A DNA stretch of 64,000 bases from Nostoc sp. TH1S01 (GCA_018993265.1 JAGKSW010000018.1:186001-250000), one strand, 5' to 3'; positions 19,124 through 29,114 are shown, counted from the first letter of the stretch. Translations and numbers: made by a program. The notes: a model not told the origin generated them from the sequence alone.

Positions 19124-20076
19124 GTCCTTAGTCATTTGTTCTTTGTCATTTGTCATGTGTAAAAAAGCAGGAGGCAGAAATTAGGAAGCTAGTACCGCTA
19201 CGCGGAAGTCAAAAGTCAAAAGTCAAAAGTCAAAAAGCTTATATCACAAGCTTTTCACTAACTTGAAATGGTATGTTTATTTCCGCCGCGTTGTACTAGT
19301 ACCAAATCGATATGAAGAAGCATATAATTAGCCTGCGAAGGTGGTCACTAAGCTTGTCGAAGTGCAGGCTTTGTTTGTATAGCCCCAGACTTCCAGTCTG
19401 AGGGGTTTAATTAAAGCACAAAATTTATACTACCCTTGACTAAGCAACGTAAAACGCATCTACACACTTCAGACTTCAGACTTCAGACTTCACACTTTCT
19501 TCCCTTGCCGCATCTGTAGATTCTGTTACGTTTTCCTGCAACTGATAAATGTAGAATTCAGTTATAGCAAGAAGCATATAGATTAGGAAATTTTGAACAC
19601 ATAAAAGCTGGAAGAATACTAATACTTTTACCTCCTGCCTTCTGCCTCTTGCTATGACGATAGTTTAAGGAAACTGTAATGTTAGGGATGCTCTATTTGA
19701 GAAAATTGATTGAAAATTCGTAATTGCTAGTTCATAATTAAGATTCTGATAAAGATTGAGTCTCCAACTGAACCGGGGTTGCTTTCCAAAGCGGTGGATT
19801 CTCATTGGTCTTTTAATTACGCATTAGCAATTGTCTTGATTGTTGCATCTATTGAATAACTGGTGGTTTGTCCCATTAATTTTGCTCTACCACTACTGAA
19901 AATTAATGAGATAAACACTACCTACTGTGAGCGCCATGATGTAAAAGTTGTGGCTCTAAGTATTAATTAGCATCCAATTTCAGAGGGTATTTAGTAGAGA
20001 TAATTTATCAAACCTCTACTACGTCTAATACTTTTTTATATCCATCAGCACATTTTTAAATAAACAGGCAACAACC
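19124..20076. other. repeat-rich intergenic region between pcyA and devB
   Basis: About 950 bases. Contents: short tandem repeats near 19137-19155, the CTAG-bounded element at 19189-19299, a TTGTATAGCC...CTTCCAGTCTG repeat at about 19370-19410 (a related copy is near 30970-31000) and CAGACTT repeats at about 19467-19498. The rest should contain the devB promoter. No exact GTAN8TAC NtcA box was found by eye. Confidence 0.6.
19189..19299. mobile_element. CTAG-bounded inverted-repeat element, copy A
   Basis: 111 bases from CTAGTACCGC to GTTGTACTAG. Its sequence is nearly the reverse complement of the element at 26731-26827: both share the AAGTCAAAAGTCAAAAAGC block, TATCACAAGCTTTT, ACTAACTTGAAATGGTAT and TTATTTCCGCCGCGTTG. 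This copy has extra GTCAAAA units. It is non-coding, and CTAG at both ends may be the duplicated target. Confidence 0.78.
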
Positions 20077-21516
20077 ATGTCAAGGGTGACTGAGAAGCCA
20101 AGATCAAGGCCACCAATACTTGATCCAGAACAACCTAAGATTTGGTGGGGCATTGCTGTAGCCTTACCAATAGTAATTGCTGCGGGATTACTAACTACAG
20201 CTAAAGTTGAGCAATTAAAAAAGATTAGCTCATCTGTACCCGTCAAACCAGTTGCTAACAGCATTAGTGCTGTGGGGCGTTTAGAACCGCGCGGTGAAGT
20301 GATTAAACTTTCTGCACCAGCTGCGGGATTACAATCTGCATCACGAGTGAAGCAACTGTTTGTCCGTGAAGGAGAACGGGTGAGAAAAGGACAAGTGATT
20401 GCAATTTTAGACAATAACGAAACTCAGTTAGCCAATGTCGAACAAGCAAAAGCCAAATTACTAGAAGCTCGTGCTAATTTAGCCCAAATTCGAGTGGGTT
20501 CACCCAGAGATGTACAAGCCCAACAAGCCGTAATTGCTCGGCTAGAAGCTCAGTTACGCGGCGAGAGGGATGCTCAACAAGCCACAATTACTAGAATTGC
20601 ATCGCAGTTGAGTGCCGAAAAACTAGCTCAACAGGCGACAGTTGATCGCTTGGAAGCAGAATTGCGCGGTCAAAGTGATAGCTTAAGAGCAACCTTGACA
20701 CGTATCCAAGCCGAACAGCGTAATGCTCAAGTTGATGCAGGACGTTATGAATTTCTCTATCGCCAAGGTGCTATATCTCAACAAGAACGGGATAGACGGC
20801 GACTAAGTGCGATTACCGCTCAACAGCAGGTAGTGGAAAGTCAAGCGACTTTGCGACAAGCGATAGCTACTTTGCGTCAACAAGTTGCAGAAGCTAGGGC
20901 GAACCAAGTCAAGACCTTAACCAGCTTACAACAGCAACTAATTGAAGCTAAAGTCACCCGTGACAAAACTGTAGCTACTTTACAAAGACAACTCGACGAA
21001 GAACGAGCCAGACTCAAGAGACTGATAGAAGTTGACCCGACGAATGTCCAAATGGCGCAAGCACAAGTTAGTAATGCGATCGCTAATGTCAAACAAGCTG
21101 ACGCAGAACTACGATTAAGCTACGTCCAAGCACCAACTTCTGGAGAAATTTTAAAAATTTATACCAAGTCAGGCGAAGCCATCAGCGCCAATGGTATTGC
21201 TGAGATTGGACAAACTGATCAAATGATGGTGATTGCAGAAGTTCCAGAAGACAGTATTAGTAAAGTCCGGATTGGTCAAAGTGTTTCTGTCAGCAGCGAT
21301 AATGGTGCTTTTGAAGGTGAATTAAAAGGAACTGTGGCTGAAATTGGCAGAAAAGTCGGCAAAAAAGATGTGCTGAATAATGATCCGGCTGCTGATGTTG
21401 ATGCCAGAGTTGTAGAAGTTAAAATTGCCATCTCACCAGAAGATAGCAATAAAGTTTCTGGTTTAACCAATGCCAAAGTTCTGGTTGAGATTAACAACCC
21501 ATCAGCTTCCAATTAA
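20077..21516 (+). CDS. devB: DevB-type membrane fusion protein (HlyD family)
   Basis: 479 residues. A single N-terminal membrane helix lies at about 25-47 (IWWGIAVALPIVIAAGLLTTA). A lipoyl-like half domain follows (GRLEPRGEVIKLSAP, VREGERVRKGQVIAILDN), then a long alpha-helical hairpin rich in Q, A, R and L (about 115-340), the second lipoyl half (SYVQAPTSGEILKIYTKSGE) and a beta-barrel region. It links an inner-membrane ABC transporter to a TolC-type outer-membrane channel. It is followed by devC and devA. In Anabaena, devBCA exports heterocyst glycolipids, but cyanobacteria have several paralogous sets, so the substrate here is not certain. Confidence 0.9.
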   Translation: MSRVTEKPRSRPPILDPEQPKIWWGIAVALPIVIAAGLLTTAKVEQLKKISSSVPVKPVANSISAVGRLEPRGEVIKLSAPAAGLQSASRVKQLFVREGERVRKGQVIAILDNNETQLANVEQAKAKLLEARANLAQIRVGSPRDVQAQQAVIARLEAQLRGERDAQQATITRIASQLSAEKLAQQATVDRLEAELRGQSDSLRATLTRIQAEQRNAQVDAGRYEFLYRQGAISQQERDRRRLSAITAQQQVVESQATLRQAIATLRQQVAEARANQVKTLTSLQQQLIEAKVTRDKTVATLQRQLDEERARLKRLIEVDPTNVQMAQAQVSNAIANVKQADAELRLSYVQAPTSGEILKIYTKSGEAISANGIAEIGQTDQMMVIAEVPEDSISKVRIGQSVSVSSDNGAFEGELKGTVAEIGRKVGKKDVLNNDPAADVDARVVEVKIAISPEDSNKVSGLTNAKVLVEINNPSASN

Positions 21517-21660
21517 CTTTATCTAATTCTGACAATAATGTTCAAAAACCAGAATTTTGAATTTCGCTCCAGGAGTCAAACGCAATCATTGCTCAAATTC
21601 ATAGTGACTAAGCCGATTCATTCCAGATAAGCATTAATCAGTGATTATTTAACAAATAAC

Positions 21661-22815
21661 ATGATTCAAAAAATACCTCTAGCTTGGCTACAAATGACGC
21701 GAGATAAAACGCGATTAGCCGTAGCTTTAGCTGGGATTGCTTTTGCTGATATTTTGATGTTTACCCAACTCGGTTTCCGAGATGCACTTTATTACAGTAA
21801 CGTGCAGTTACATACTAGTTTAAATGGGGACATTGTTTTAATTAACCGCCAGTCCAATGCTATTTTGTCGATGAAAAGCTTTTCGCAACGGCGGTTATAT
21901 AAAGCTTTGGATTTACCAACAGTGCAATCTGTACATCCTATATATTTAGATTATACGGCTTGGAAAAATCCAGTTACAGGGCGGTCACGTACATTACTTG
22001 TGTTTGGTATTAACCCAGAAGCTAATTTATTTAATTTGCCTGGAATTCAAGAAAACTTAGATAAATTGAAGTTGCCTGATGTAGTTTTATTTGACCGTTC
22101 TTCTCGACAGGAATATGGGCCGATCGCCTCTGATTTCGATAAAGGTAAAACTGTCACAGCCGAACTCAGAAGACGCAAAATTAAAGTAGTAGGATTGTTT
22201 ACTTTAGGCACATCTTTTGGTGCAGATGGTAATTTGATTACTAGTGATGTTAATTTTTTACGTATCTTTAACACCCGTCAGCAAGGGTTAATTGATATTG
22301 GGGTAATCAAATTAAAACCAGGAGCAGATGCGAATGCTGTGGCTAAAGATTTACGCCAATATTTACCCCAAGATGTGAATGTATTGACTAAGGAAGATTT
22401 TATCGAATTTGAACGTCATTATTGGGCAAGCAGTACAGCGATTGGCTTTATTTTCAGTTTAGGAACAATTATGGGTTTTATTGTTGGAACTGTAATTGTT
22501 TATCAAATTCTATATACTGAAGTTTCTGACCATTTATCCGAATACGCAACTTTAAAAGCTATAGGCTATACACAAAAATATTTATTGACAGTAATTTTAC
22601 AAGAAGCACTTTTATTAGCTTGTTTAGGTTATCTGCCTGGATTATTTTTTACAATTTTAATGTATCAAAAAGCTAAAGAAGCTACACTGCTGCCAATTTT
22701 TATGACCTTTGGTAGAGCCGGTTCCGTATTGATATTAACAATAATTATGTGTTTTATTTCTGGTGCGATCGCTGTGCGTAAGTTACGTTCTGCTGACCCA
22801 GCAGATATCTTTTAA
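21661..22815 (+). CDS. devC: DevC-type ABC transporter permease
   Basis: 384 residues with FtsX/MacB-like topology: a helix near residues 18-38, a large periplasmic domain, and three C-terminal helices (about 258-285, 310-335 and 350-370). The N terminus PLAWLQMTRDKTRLAVALAGIAFAD is typical of DevC. The end RKLRSADPADIF matches family members. It lies 144 bases after devB and 142 bases before devA. It forms the membrane part of the exporter. Confidence 0.92.
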   Translation: MIQKIPLAWLQMTRDKTRLAVALAGIAFADILMFTQLGFRDALYYSNVQLHTSLNGDIVLINRQSNAILSMKSFSQRRLYKALDLPTVQSVHPIYLDYTAWKNPVTGRSRTLLVFGINPEANLFNLPGIQENLDKLKLPDVVLFDRSSRQEYGPIASDFDKGKTVTAELRRRKIKVVGLFTLGTSFGADGNLITSDVNFLRIFNTRQQGLIDIGVIKLKPGADANAVAKDLRQYLPQDVNVLTKEDFIEFERHYWASSTAIGFIFSLGTIMGFIVGTVIVYQILYTEVSDHLSEYATLKAIGYTQKYLLTVILQEALLLACLGYLPGLFFTILMYQKAKEATLLPIFMTFGRAGSVLILTIIMCFISGAIAVRKLRSADPADIF

Positions 22816-22957
22816 ATGATTTTGATCAATACGGTATCAAGGAATCAGTTTTTATTATCAAAATGATATATATTTAATGTTTAAACTGTCACTATAATTT
22901 GCAGACAGGCTCTAGAGTTCCAAGAAGAGATTGTTAACTTCTAACCCACCACCGATC

Positions 22958-23692
22958 ATGAGACAAGAACCTGTAATTGCCATTAAAAATTTGAATCATT
23001 ACTATGGCAAAGGCTCACTTAAAAGACAGATTTTATTTGATATTAACCTGGAGATTTATCCAGGAGAAATTGTGATTATGACAGGCCCTTCTGGCTCAGG
23101 AAAAACAACATTACTGAGTTTGATTGGCGGTTTAAGGTCTGTCCAAGAAGGTAGTTTAAAATTTTTGGGTGTAGAATTATTCGGCTCTAGCCAAAATCAA
23201 TTAGTACAGATTCGACGGAACATTGGTTATATTTTTCAGGCGCATAACTTACTAGGATTTTTAACTGCTAGGCAAAATGTTCAGATGGCAGTAGAGTTGA
23301 ATGACAAAGTTGCACAAAATGATGCGATCGCCAAAGCAGAAACCATGCTAACTGCTGTTGGCTTAAAAAACCGAGTTAACTACTATCCCGATAATCTCTC
23401 TGGGGGTCAAAAACAAAGAATTGCGATCGCTCGCGCCCTAGTTAATAATCCGCCACTAGTATTAGCAGACGAACCCACCGCCGCCTTGGATAAACAATCA
23501 GGACGCGATGTGGTTGAAATCATGCAGCGTCTAGCCAAAGAACAAGGAACTTCCATTTTGTTGGTAACTCACGACAACCGGATTTTAGACATAGCTGATC
23601 GGATTGTCGAAATGGAAGATGGTCTTTTAGCCCGTGACTCCCAAAGCTCAGTAATTAGTTACGATTCTGGAGCATGGAGCGAAAAAGCATAA
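22958..23692 (+). CDS. devA: DevA-type ABC transporter ATP-binding protein
   Basis: 244 residues from ATG 22958 (MRQEPVIAIKNLNHYYGKG). A TTG start at 22931 would add nine residues without family support. Walker A is GPSGSGKTT, the Q-loop is IFQAHNLLGFLTARQNV, the signature is LSGGQKQRIAIARAL, Walker B is LVLADEPTAALD and the switch His is in LLVTHDNRI. It belongs to the MacB/LolD-like class that powers mechanotransmission exporters. It is the third gene of devBCA. Confidence 0.94.
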   Translation: MRQEPVIAIKNLNHYYGKGSLKRQILFDINLEIYPGEIVIMTGPSGSGKTTLLSLIGGLRSVQEGSLKFLGVELFGSSQNQLVQIRRNIGYIFQAHNLLGFLTARQNVQMAVELNDKVAQNDAIAKAETMLTAVGLKNRVNYYPDNLSGGQKQRIAIARALVNNPPLVLADEPTAALDKQSGRDVVEIMQRLAKEQGTSILLVTHDNRILDIADRIVEMEDGLLARDSQSSVISYDSGAWSEKA

Positions 23693-23843
23693 CATATATA
23701 GTAGGGGACAGGTGACAGAGTTAAAGTGCCTTTACTGTCTAAGTTTGATTATTGACTGATGTCTTAACTACCTTGGCTATTGCTATACCAATCTGTAGTT
23801 CATACAAGAAACTCGTTTTCTTCCCCTACTCCCAACTCCTACC

Positions 23844-24656
23844 CTATTTAGCTGGGACATTTGCTTGGCGGCTAGTCCGAAAAGTGACATTTACGCCATC
23901 ATTCGATTGTTCTAAAACTAGTAATGGTGTAGGTTTAGCTTTTTGATCCCAATGCATAGAAGCAATTCGACCTTGAATTGTCGGTTGCCATGTATCCTCA
24001 TCGTCCATCGGGCTAAGATAAGTTTCGATACAATCAATAATTTGGCTAATCGTGGCAGAAGTTGCTTGGGTGGGTAACTTCATTAGCTTAATTTGAATAC
24101 GGAACAGCACTCGTTTAGCAATGTTTGGTGGTGTACCACTTTCATATTCAACATCAAAAATTTCGTCTATTTGTCGCCCTGCACTATTGGCAATTCCAAC
24201 TGTACCTTGTTGCGCTTGGTTGGGACGTAAAGCTTGAGAAATTTTATCTTTGACCCTGATTTTCACTTGGTTGAGAATCGCAAAATGAAATACTTCTTCA
24301 GACATCCGCATCCGCAGATAATCTAGGTTAAAGTCCCGCGAGTTCACCAAATCTGGGTTAGTTTCCATTTTGCGAATAGTTTCCAGCGCAAGTTTAAACT
24401 TTTTCTCTAGTTCTCTGGCGCGGAATTTTTCAAATTTAATTTTTTTCTCTAATTTATCCATCTGGATTTTGCCAAACACAATCAAGCCAATTACGGCTAC
24501 AGCCAGCCCTCCAGAAGTAATTAACAAAAAAGGTGGCGCTTGAGGAGTTTCTTTGGTTGGTGGTTTTTGAGTTACAGTTGCTTTTTTTGTTTTTGCTGGT
24601 GGAGACTGAGCCAAAAGTATAGGATTTAGCATGGTAACAATAACTTTACTTGTCAT
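23844..24656 (-). CDS. membrane-anchored conserved cyanobacterial protein of unknown function
   Basis: 270 residues from ATG 24656, or 262 from ATG 24632 (MLNPILLAQ). A Pro/Lys/Thr-rich N terminus is followed by a membrane helix at about 42-62 (PFLLITSGGLAVAVIGLIVFG), then a charged coiled coil (KLEKKIKFEKFRARELEKKF) and a soluble domain with DYLRMRMSEEVFHFAILNQ and RVLFRIQIKLMKLPTQ. No enzymatic motif is seen. It is convergent with devA, 151 bases apart, and divergent from the HAD gene. Confidence 0.75.
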   Translation of the reverse strand: MTSKVIVTMLNPILLAQSPPAKTKKATVTQKPPTKETPQAPPFLLITSGGLAVAVIGLIVFGKIQMDKLEKKIKFEKFRARELEKKFKLALETIRKMETNPDLVNSRDFNLDYLRMRMSEEVFHFAILNQVKIRVKDKISQALRPNQAQQGTVGIANSAGRQIDEIFDVEYESGTPPNIAKRVLFRIQIKLMKLPTQATSATISQIIDCIETYLSPMDDEDTWQPTIQGRIASMHWDQKAKPTPLLVLEQSNDGVNVTFRTSRQANVPAK

Positions 24657-24747
24657 TGTTTAGAATGCCCAAATCCTCAATGTCATCTTGCTGTATTATT
24701 AGTATTTTTAACAGCTTTTTATAAACTGCGTATATACCGCTAAAAAA

Positions 24748-25560
24748 ATGTATTATTTAACTCTCAATCCTATATCTCAATCTCCATCTACTTGCTGGCG
24801 TAATATTCGCTTGATTGCTACCGATATGGACGGTACTCTAACCAACGAAGGCAAATTTTCAACTGCTTTGTTGCAAGCCTTGGAAGATTTAACGGCATCA
24901 GGAATTAAGGTATTAATTGTGACAGGACGTTCTGCTGGTTGGGTAAGTGGGATTAGTAGTTTAATGCCAGTTGCAGGTGCGATCGCCGAAAATGGTGGTA
25001 TCTTCTATCCCAATAGCAGTGAACAGCCCATCGCTTTAACTTCTATTCCTGACTTAACACTGCACCGCCAAAAATTAGCAGCGGCTTTTGCACAATTAAA
25101 ACAGAAATTTCCCCAAATTCAAGAATCTGCCGATAATCGCTTTCGCCTCACAGATTGGACATTCGATGTGGCAGATTTAACTTTACAGGAATTACAAACT
25201 TTAGGTAATCTCTGTCAATCAATGGGCTGGGGATTTACTTACAGTACAGTACAATGTCATATCAAACCCCAAAATCAAGACAAAGCCGTTGGCTTACTAC
25301 AAGTATTACAAGCACATTGGCCTGAATACTCACCCGAAAAAATTGTGACTGTTGGTGATAGCCCCAATGATGAAAGTTTATTTGCGAGACATTATTTTCC
25401 TGTTTCTGTGGGCGTAGCTAACGTACTGAAATATGCAAATCAGCTACAATATCAACCCACTTACGTAACTAGTGCAGCTGAAGTCGCAGGATTTTGTGAG
25501 TTAGCAAGTTATATCTTAAAATCATCTACTGAGCCAAAAGAACTCTGCGATCGCCATTAA
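24748..25560 (+). CDS. HAD-superfamily hydrolase, Cof/sucrose-phosphatase-like (type IIB)
   Basis: 270 residues. Motif I is IATDMDGTLTNEG with the nucleophile Asp and general-acid Asp. Motif II is VLIVTGRSAGW, the motif III lysine lies in the DKAVGLLQVL region and motif IV is VGDSPNDESLF. The cap domain between motifs II and III is type C2B, as in sugar-phosphate phosphatases. Substrate is unknown; sugar or phosphoglycerate phosphates are likely from the subfamily. The start near 24748 is followed by about 25 extra residues before motif I. Confidence 0.87.
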   Translation: MYYLTLNPISQSPSTCWRNIRLIATDMDGTLTNEGKFSTALLQALEDLTASGIKVLIVTGRSAGWVSGISSLMPVAGAIAENGGIFYPNSSEQPIALTSIPDLTLHRQKLAAAFAQLKQKFPQIQESADNRFRLTDWTFDVADLTLQELQTLGNLCQSMGWGFTYSTVQCHIKPQNQDKAVGLLQVLQAHWPEYSPEKIVTVGDSPNDESLFARHYFPVSVGVANVLKYANQLQYQPTYVTSAAEVAGFCELASYILKSSTEPKELCDRH

Positions 25561-25667
25561 AAAGGAATAAGCTACAAGAAAATCCCCATAATCAATATCA
25601 GGGGATTTATATAATCATTAATTTTCACACTGGTAATATCTTTTAAATAAATCAGTGAGATACTTTA

Positions 25668-26324
25668 TTAATCCACAGTAGCTTTCTGCCCACGCTTCTT
25701 TCTTTTGATTAAAGTACCCAAGCCCATAACTGCACCGATACCGAAAATAGTAGATGGTTCTGGGACTGTGGTGACAACAAAATCAAGAGTATAGTTGTCT
25801 ATGCCACGAACAGTTTCCTGAATCCAGAAAGTGTAAGTACCTGGGCCTAATTTCCCTGAAGGAAAGCCAACAAAGTTGTTTCCTTGAATTGGTGCTGCTG
25901 TACCTAAATCGTCTAAGATATTATCACCTACTTGCGTTCCAGATGCTGCACCAATTAAAGCTGCGCCAAGTAATGGAGGAGTGTTGCTACTGACAGTTGT
26001 AGGTTCAATCCTAGAACCTGCTTGCACAGCGATAAATCCTTGATTAATACCTTGGTCATCTAAGTCAATATAGTTAGTTAAGATAATTTGACTAAGTTGA
26101 CGACCAGGGGAAAAAGTGACGGTAAAGAAATCTCGATCAAGATTTGGATTACCAGTGGAGGAGCCAATAATTTGGTTAGAGCCAACTGACAAGTTAAGTA
26201 TTGTTGGGTTCAAGCCGTCATTAGACAAGTCACCATTAACAGCTTCCCTATATATGAGGTTGGCTGCATACGCATTGGGAGCAAAAACTAAGATAGCTCC
26301 CAGTCCTAGCAATAAACTTTTCAT
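25668..26324 (-). CDS. exported PEP-CTERM protein
   Basis: 218 residues. Signal peptide MKSLLLGLGAILVFAPNAYA at residues 1-20. The body is a beta-rich domain with Gly, Asn and Thr. The C-terminal sorting tag is complete: VPEPSTIFGIGAVMGLGTLI followed by KRKKRG, that is PEP motif, membrane helix and basic tail. Such proteins are processed by an exosortase and exported to the envelope or extracellular matrix. No exosortase is present here. It stands alone, with repeats upstream. Confidence 0.88.
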   Translation of the reverse strand: MKSLLLGLGAILVFAPNAYAANLIYREAVNGDLSNDGLNPTILNLSVGSNQIIGSSTGNPNLDRDFFTVTFSPGRQLSQIILTNYIDLDDQGINQGFIAVQAGSRIEPTTVSSNTPPLLGAALIGAASGTQVGDNILDDLGTAAPIQGNNFVGFPSGKLGPGTYTFWIQETVRGIDNYTLDFVVTTVPEPSTIFGIGAVMGLGTLIKRKKRGQKATVD

Positions 26325-26730
26325 CTATCTGCCTCTTTTGTAGTTGAATCTAGGTTATTGAGCTAAAACTTTGCTGTTTTAGAAACTATTTTTCTGAAAC
26401 TATGACGCTTTTAAATTACACAATTACCCATGATATTTTGTGATGGCTAACTGTTAATAGTAAGCAGTTAACAACCAACCAAAAATATGTAGATTAGGTG
26501 TGTCTCAGTGTAATAGCTTAAGCCCTAGAGTAATTTTAAAGCAAATTTTTAAAGGTAAATTTAAGGAATTAGTCAAAAATATCACTATCAAACTGAGTTT
26601 TTTAGCGTTTTAATAAAGACTAACATCGTAATCTCAAAATTCTTAACTTACGTTTTATGTCATGTCCGGGTAATCAGCGATTATTCTGTGCATCTTTGCA
26701 GAAATATTAAAACCCACTGCCTTGCTCACA

Positions 26731-26827
26731 CTAGTACAACGCGGCGGAAATAAAGATACCATTTCAAGTTAGTAAAAAGCTTGTGATATGAGCTTTTTGA
26801 CTTTTGACTTCCGTGTAGTTGTACTAG
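26731..26827. mobile_element. CTAG-bounded inverted-repeat element, copy B
   Basis: 97 bases from CTAGTACAAC to GTTGTACTAG, a perfect 10-base terminal inverted repeat. Its reverse complement is nearly identical to the element at 19189-19299. It encodes nothing. Confidence 0.8.
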
Positions 26828-26930
26828 TACAGGTCGGCGTAAATAAACAGACCCTCTGGAATTGCTAAAAGGCTTGTGGTATCACTATTCTTTTTACTTT
26901 TGATTTTTTACTTTTGCCTTGTTGTACTAG
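26824..26930. mobile_element. CTAG-bounded inverted-repeat element, copy C (diverged)
   Basis: It runs from CTAGTACAGG to GTTGTACTAG and shares its first CTAG with the end of copy B, so the two elements are head to tail with a common boundary. The interior keeps the order of blocks (GGCGTAAATAAAC, AAAAGGCTTGTGGTATCA, ACTTTTG repeats) but has diverged. The shared CTAG fits its being the insertion target. Confidence 0.7.
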
Positions 26931-27005
26931 TTCCTACAACTTTGCTTCCCAATGCAACGCACTAGCTATGTGGGCTTCATAATAAGTTTTTTGCCAGACA
27001 AGATA

Positions 27006-27212
27006 TTACGTGTTTTGAGATTTGTTAGTCTGCTGAGATTGTGCTTGTTCGGAGACAACAACAACTCGACCATTTTTTACCACTGTAGAATTTTTAATCG
27101 TAGTCTTACTGTGGTTAACTGGCTCATTTTGGCACTGCTGTTGGTGAGAAATATTTTGTTCCTGTTGTTGGTTGAGAATTACGACACAACTGGAGCAGGA
27201 AACTGTAGACAT
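27006..27212 (-). CDS. possible small Gln/Asn/Ser-rich protein (doubtful)
   Basis: 68 codons starting MSTVSCSSCVVILNQQQ, low in complexity (Q, N, S, V). A 125-codon frame on the plus strand overlaps it, and neither has a good Shine-Dalgarno site or a recognisable domain. I list this one because its composition is soluble and protein-like. It may be a non-coding stretch. Confidence 0.25.
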   Translation of the reverse strand: MSTVSCSSCVVILNQQQEQNISHQQQCQNEPVNHSKTTIKNSTVVKNGRVVVVSEQAQSQQTNKSQNT

Positions 27213-27466
27213 AAATTTAACTTGAGTTCTATATCAATTATCGCGCTTATTGCTACTGCGATCGCTTTTAGCCGCCAAACTTTACACCAAAAACACTTGG
27301 GATTACTGTTCACTACGCTATTAGAGTGAAAATAACCCCAGATTTTCCCACAAAGATACCACCGAAGTATTATTTCTTGTGATATTTCACTTTTGTCTGG
27401 CAAAACCTTTTATATTAACGATTGCATCCCATATAACCTTGATAATTCTACATTTATCAATAACTT

Positions 27467-29110
27467 ATGAAAAAATTGTTTAAATACTTAAGTTTTGGTC
27501 TTTTATCCACAGTTTTATCAGCCGCTCCTAGCTTCGGAGCCGAACGCATTAGCTTATTTTATCCTCCGTTTGGAGAATTTTCTTTATCTACTGATGCGCT
27601 AGAAAAATTTGCCAAAGAAGGAAAAATCACTGGGGAGTTGGACACCTATGCTGAACGTGCAACACCTCAACAACTGGCGCAACTGCGAGAACTACTACAA
27701 CAGCGTTTTAGTGCCACACCTACCCTAGTATCACAATTTACTTATTCACCTATAGGAGAACAAGTAGTACAACGTTTAGGAGAATTATTACTAACTGAAT
27801 CTCGCCAAAATGGTTTTTACGCTCTGCGATCTGCTTTGATTTTAGCGGCGGCCGACTCTAAAGAGGGTTTGACAGTTGTCAATATAGTCCGTAAGTTTCC
27901 TTCACCAACTATTAGATTAAATTTTTCCGAAGGAATTAAAATAGTTAATAATTTATCAGAATTACTAAGAGATAGAGATGCTGTTGTAGGATATTTACAA
28001 CAACAAGCGATCGCCGAAACCAGCAATGCAAACATAGATTTTTCGCAAAAGCCAGATTTGCGCCAGCCAGGAAAATTGCAGTTTCAAAAACTGTACTTTG
28101 AATTAAATGATGCTAAACGCAATCGTCGTCTGCCAGTAGATGTTTACATACCAAAAGCTACAACCCAAAGTCCCTTTCCCTTAATTGTTATTTCTCATGG
28201 TTTAGCCTCAGACCGCTATGCTTTGGCTTATCTGGCAGAACATTTAGTTTCCTATGGTTTTGCTGTGGCGGTATTAGAACACCCTGGTAGTAATGCTGAA
28301 CGCTTTCAGCAATACTTTGCAGGTTTAGCAGGGCCACCACAACCCAGAGAATTTATCGACCGACCTTTAGATGTCAAGTTTGTACTCGATGAACTCCAGC
28401 GTTTAGAAACATTTAATCCGCAGCTTAAAGGGAAACTTAACTTTCAGCAAGTCGGAGCCATTGGACATTCTTTTGGTGGTTATACTGTGTTGACTTTAGC
28501 AGGAGCCAAACTGAACTTTGCTCAGTTGCGTCGAGATTGTTATCCCAATAGATCCTTGAATTTATCTTTATTTTTGCAATGCCAAGCAGCAGAGTTATCC
28601 CCAACAGATTATGCACTACAAGATCCGCGTATTAAGGCTGTCATGGCTATTAATCCAATTAACAGTTCTGTCTTGGGTGAAAGTGGTATTAGTCAAATCA
28701 AAGTTCCGGCTATGTTAGTCACAGGTAGCCAAGATATTTTTGCCCCCGCCATCCCCGAACAGATTCGTCCCTTTACTTGGTTGGCTGAACCTAACAAATA
28801 TTTAGTGTTAATTGAGAATGCTACGCATTTTTCTGCTTTACAAGAGTCTGCTCCTGAGAATAATGTTTTGCCTGTACCATCTGGGCTATTAGGGCCAGAT
28901 CCGGCCCCCGTTTATTCATATTTGAAAGCTTTAAGTGTCGCTTTCATGGAAACCAATCTCTTAAACAATTCTGAATACAGTCCTTATTTGCAACCATCAT
29001 ATACTCAATATATTAGTCAAGCCCCTCTGAATATTACTTTGTTAAGTTCCTTGAGTACAGAGCAATTAGCCCAAGCATTAAAAGATGGCACAAACAAGAA
29101 ATCAAAATAG
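27467..29110 (+). CDS. secreted DUF1400 / alpha-beta hydrolase fusion
   Basis: 547 residues. Signal peptide at 1-24 (MKKLFKYLSFGLLSTVLSAA). DUF1400-type domain at about 25-190 (ERISLFYPPFGEFSLSTDALEKFA). A dienelactone-hydrolase/PAF-acetylhydrolase-like domain follows from about 205, with the oxyanion-side HG in VISHGLASDR, the nucleophile elbow GHSFGG (Ser335), an Asp near VTGSQDIFAP and the catalytic His in IENATHFS. This fusion is common in cyanobacteria; an esterase or lipase acting in the periplasm is likely, with unknown substrate. It ends 4 bases before the convergent gene at 29115. Confidence 0.88.
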   Translation: MKKLFKYLSFGLLSTVLSAAPSFGAERISLFYPPFGEFSLSTDALEKFAKEGKITGELDTYAERATPQQLAQLRELLQQRFSATPTLVSQFTYSPIGEQVVQRLGELLLTESRQNGFYALRSALILAAADSKEGLTVVNIVRKFPSPTIRLNFSEGIKIVNNLSELLRDRDAVVGYLQQQAIAETSNANIDFSQKPDLRQPGKLQFQKLYFELNDAKRNRRLPVDVYIPKATTQSPFPLIVISHGLASDRYALAYLAEHLVSYGFAVAVLEHPGSNAERFQQYFAGLAGPPQPREFIDRPLDVKFVLDELQRLETFNPQLKGKLNFQQVGAIGHSFGGYTVLTLAGAKLNFAQLRRDCYPNRSLNLSLFLQCQAAELSPTDYALQDPRIKAVMAINPINSSVLGESGISQIKVPAMLVTGSQDIFAPAIPEQIRPFTWLAEPNKYLVLIENATHFSALQESAPENNVLPVPSGLLGPDPAPVYSYLKALSVAFMETNLLNNSEYSPYLQPSYTQYISQAPLNITLLSSLSTEQLAQALKDGTNKKSK

Positions 29111-29114
29111 CAAT

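Larger units (their letters stand above)
26325..27466. other. long intergenic region with tandem repeat elements
   Basis: About 1.1 kb. It contains a half site TCATGTCCGG at about 26660, the two adjacent CTAG-bounded elements at 26731-26930, and a stretch at 26952-27403 with weak overlapping frames on both strands. One of those, minus 27006-27212, is listed separately at low confidence. Confidence 0.6.

Noticed and set aside
19700-20076. Possible NtcA box before devB
   Set aside because: No exact GTAN8TAC was found by eye, so no nitrogen-control site is claimed.
26952-27329. 125-codon plus-strand frame
   Set aside because: Overlaps minus-strand frames, rich in L and F from AT-rich sequence, with no family resemblance and no ribosome-binding site.
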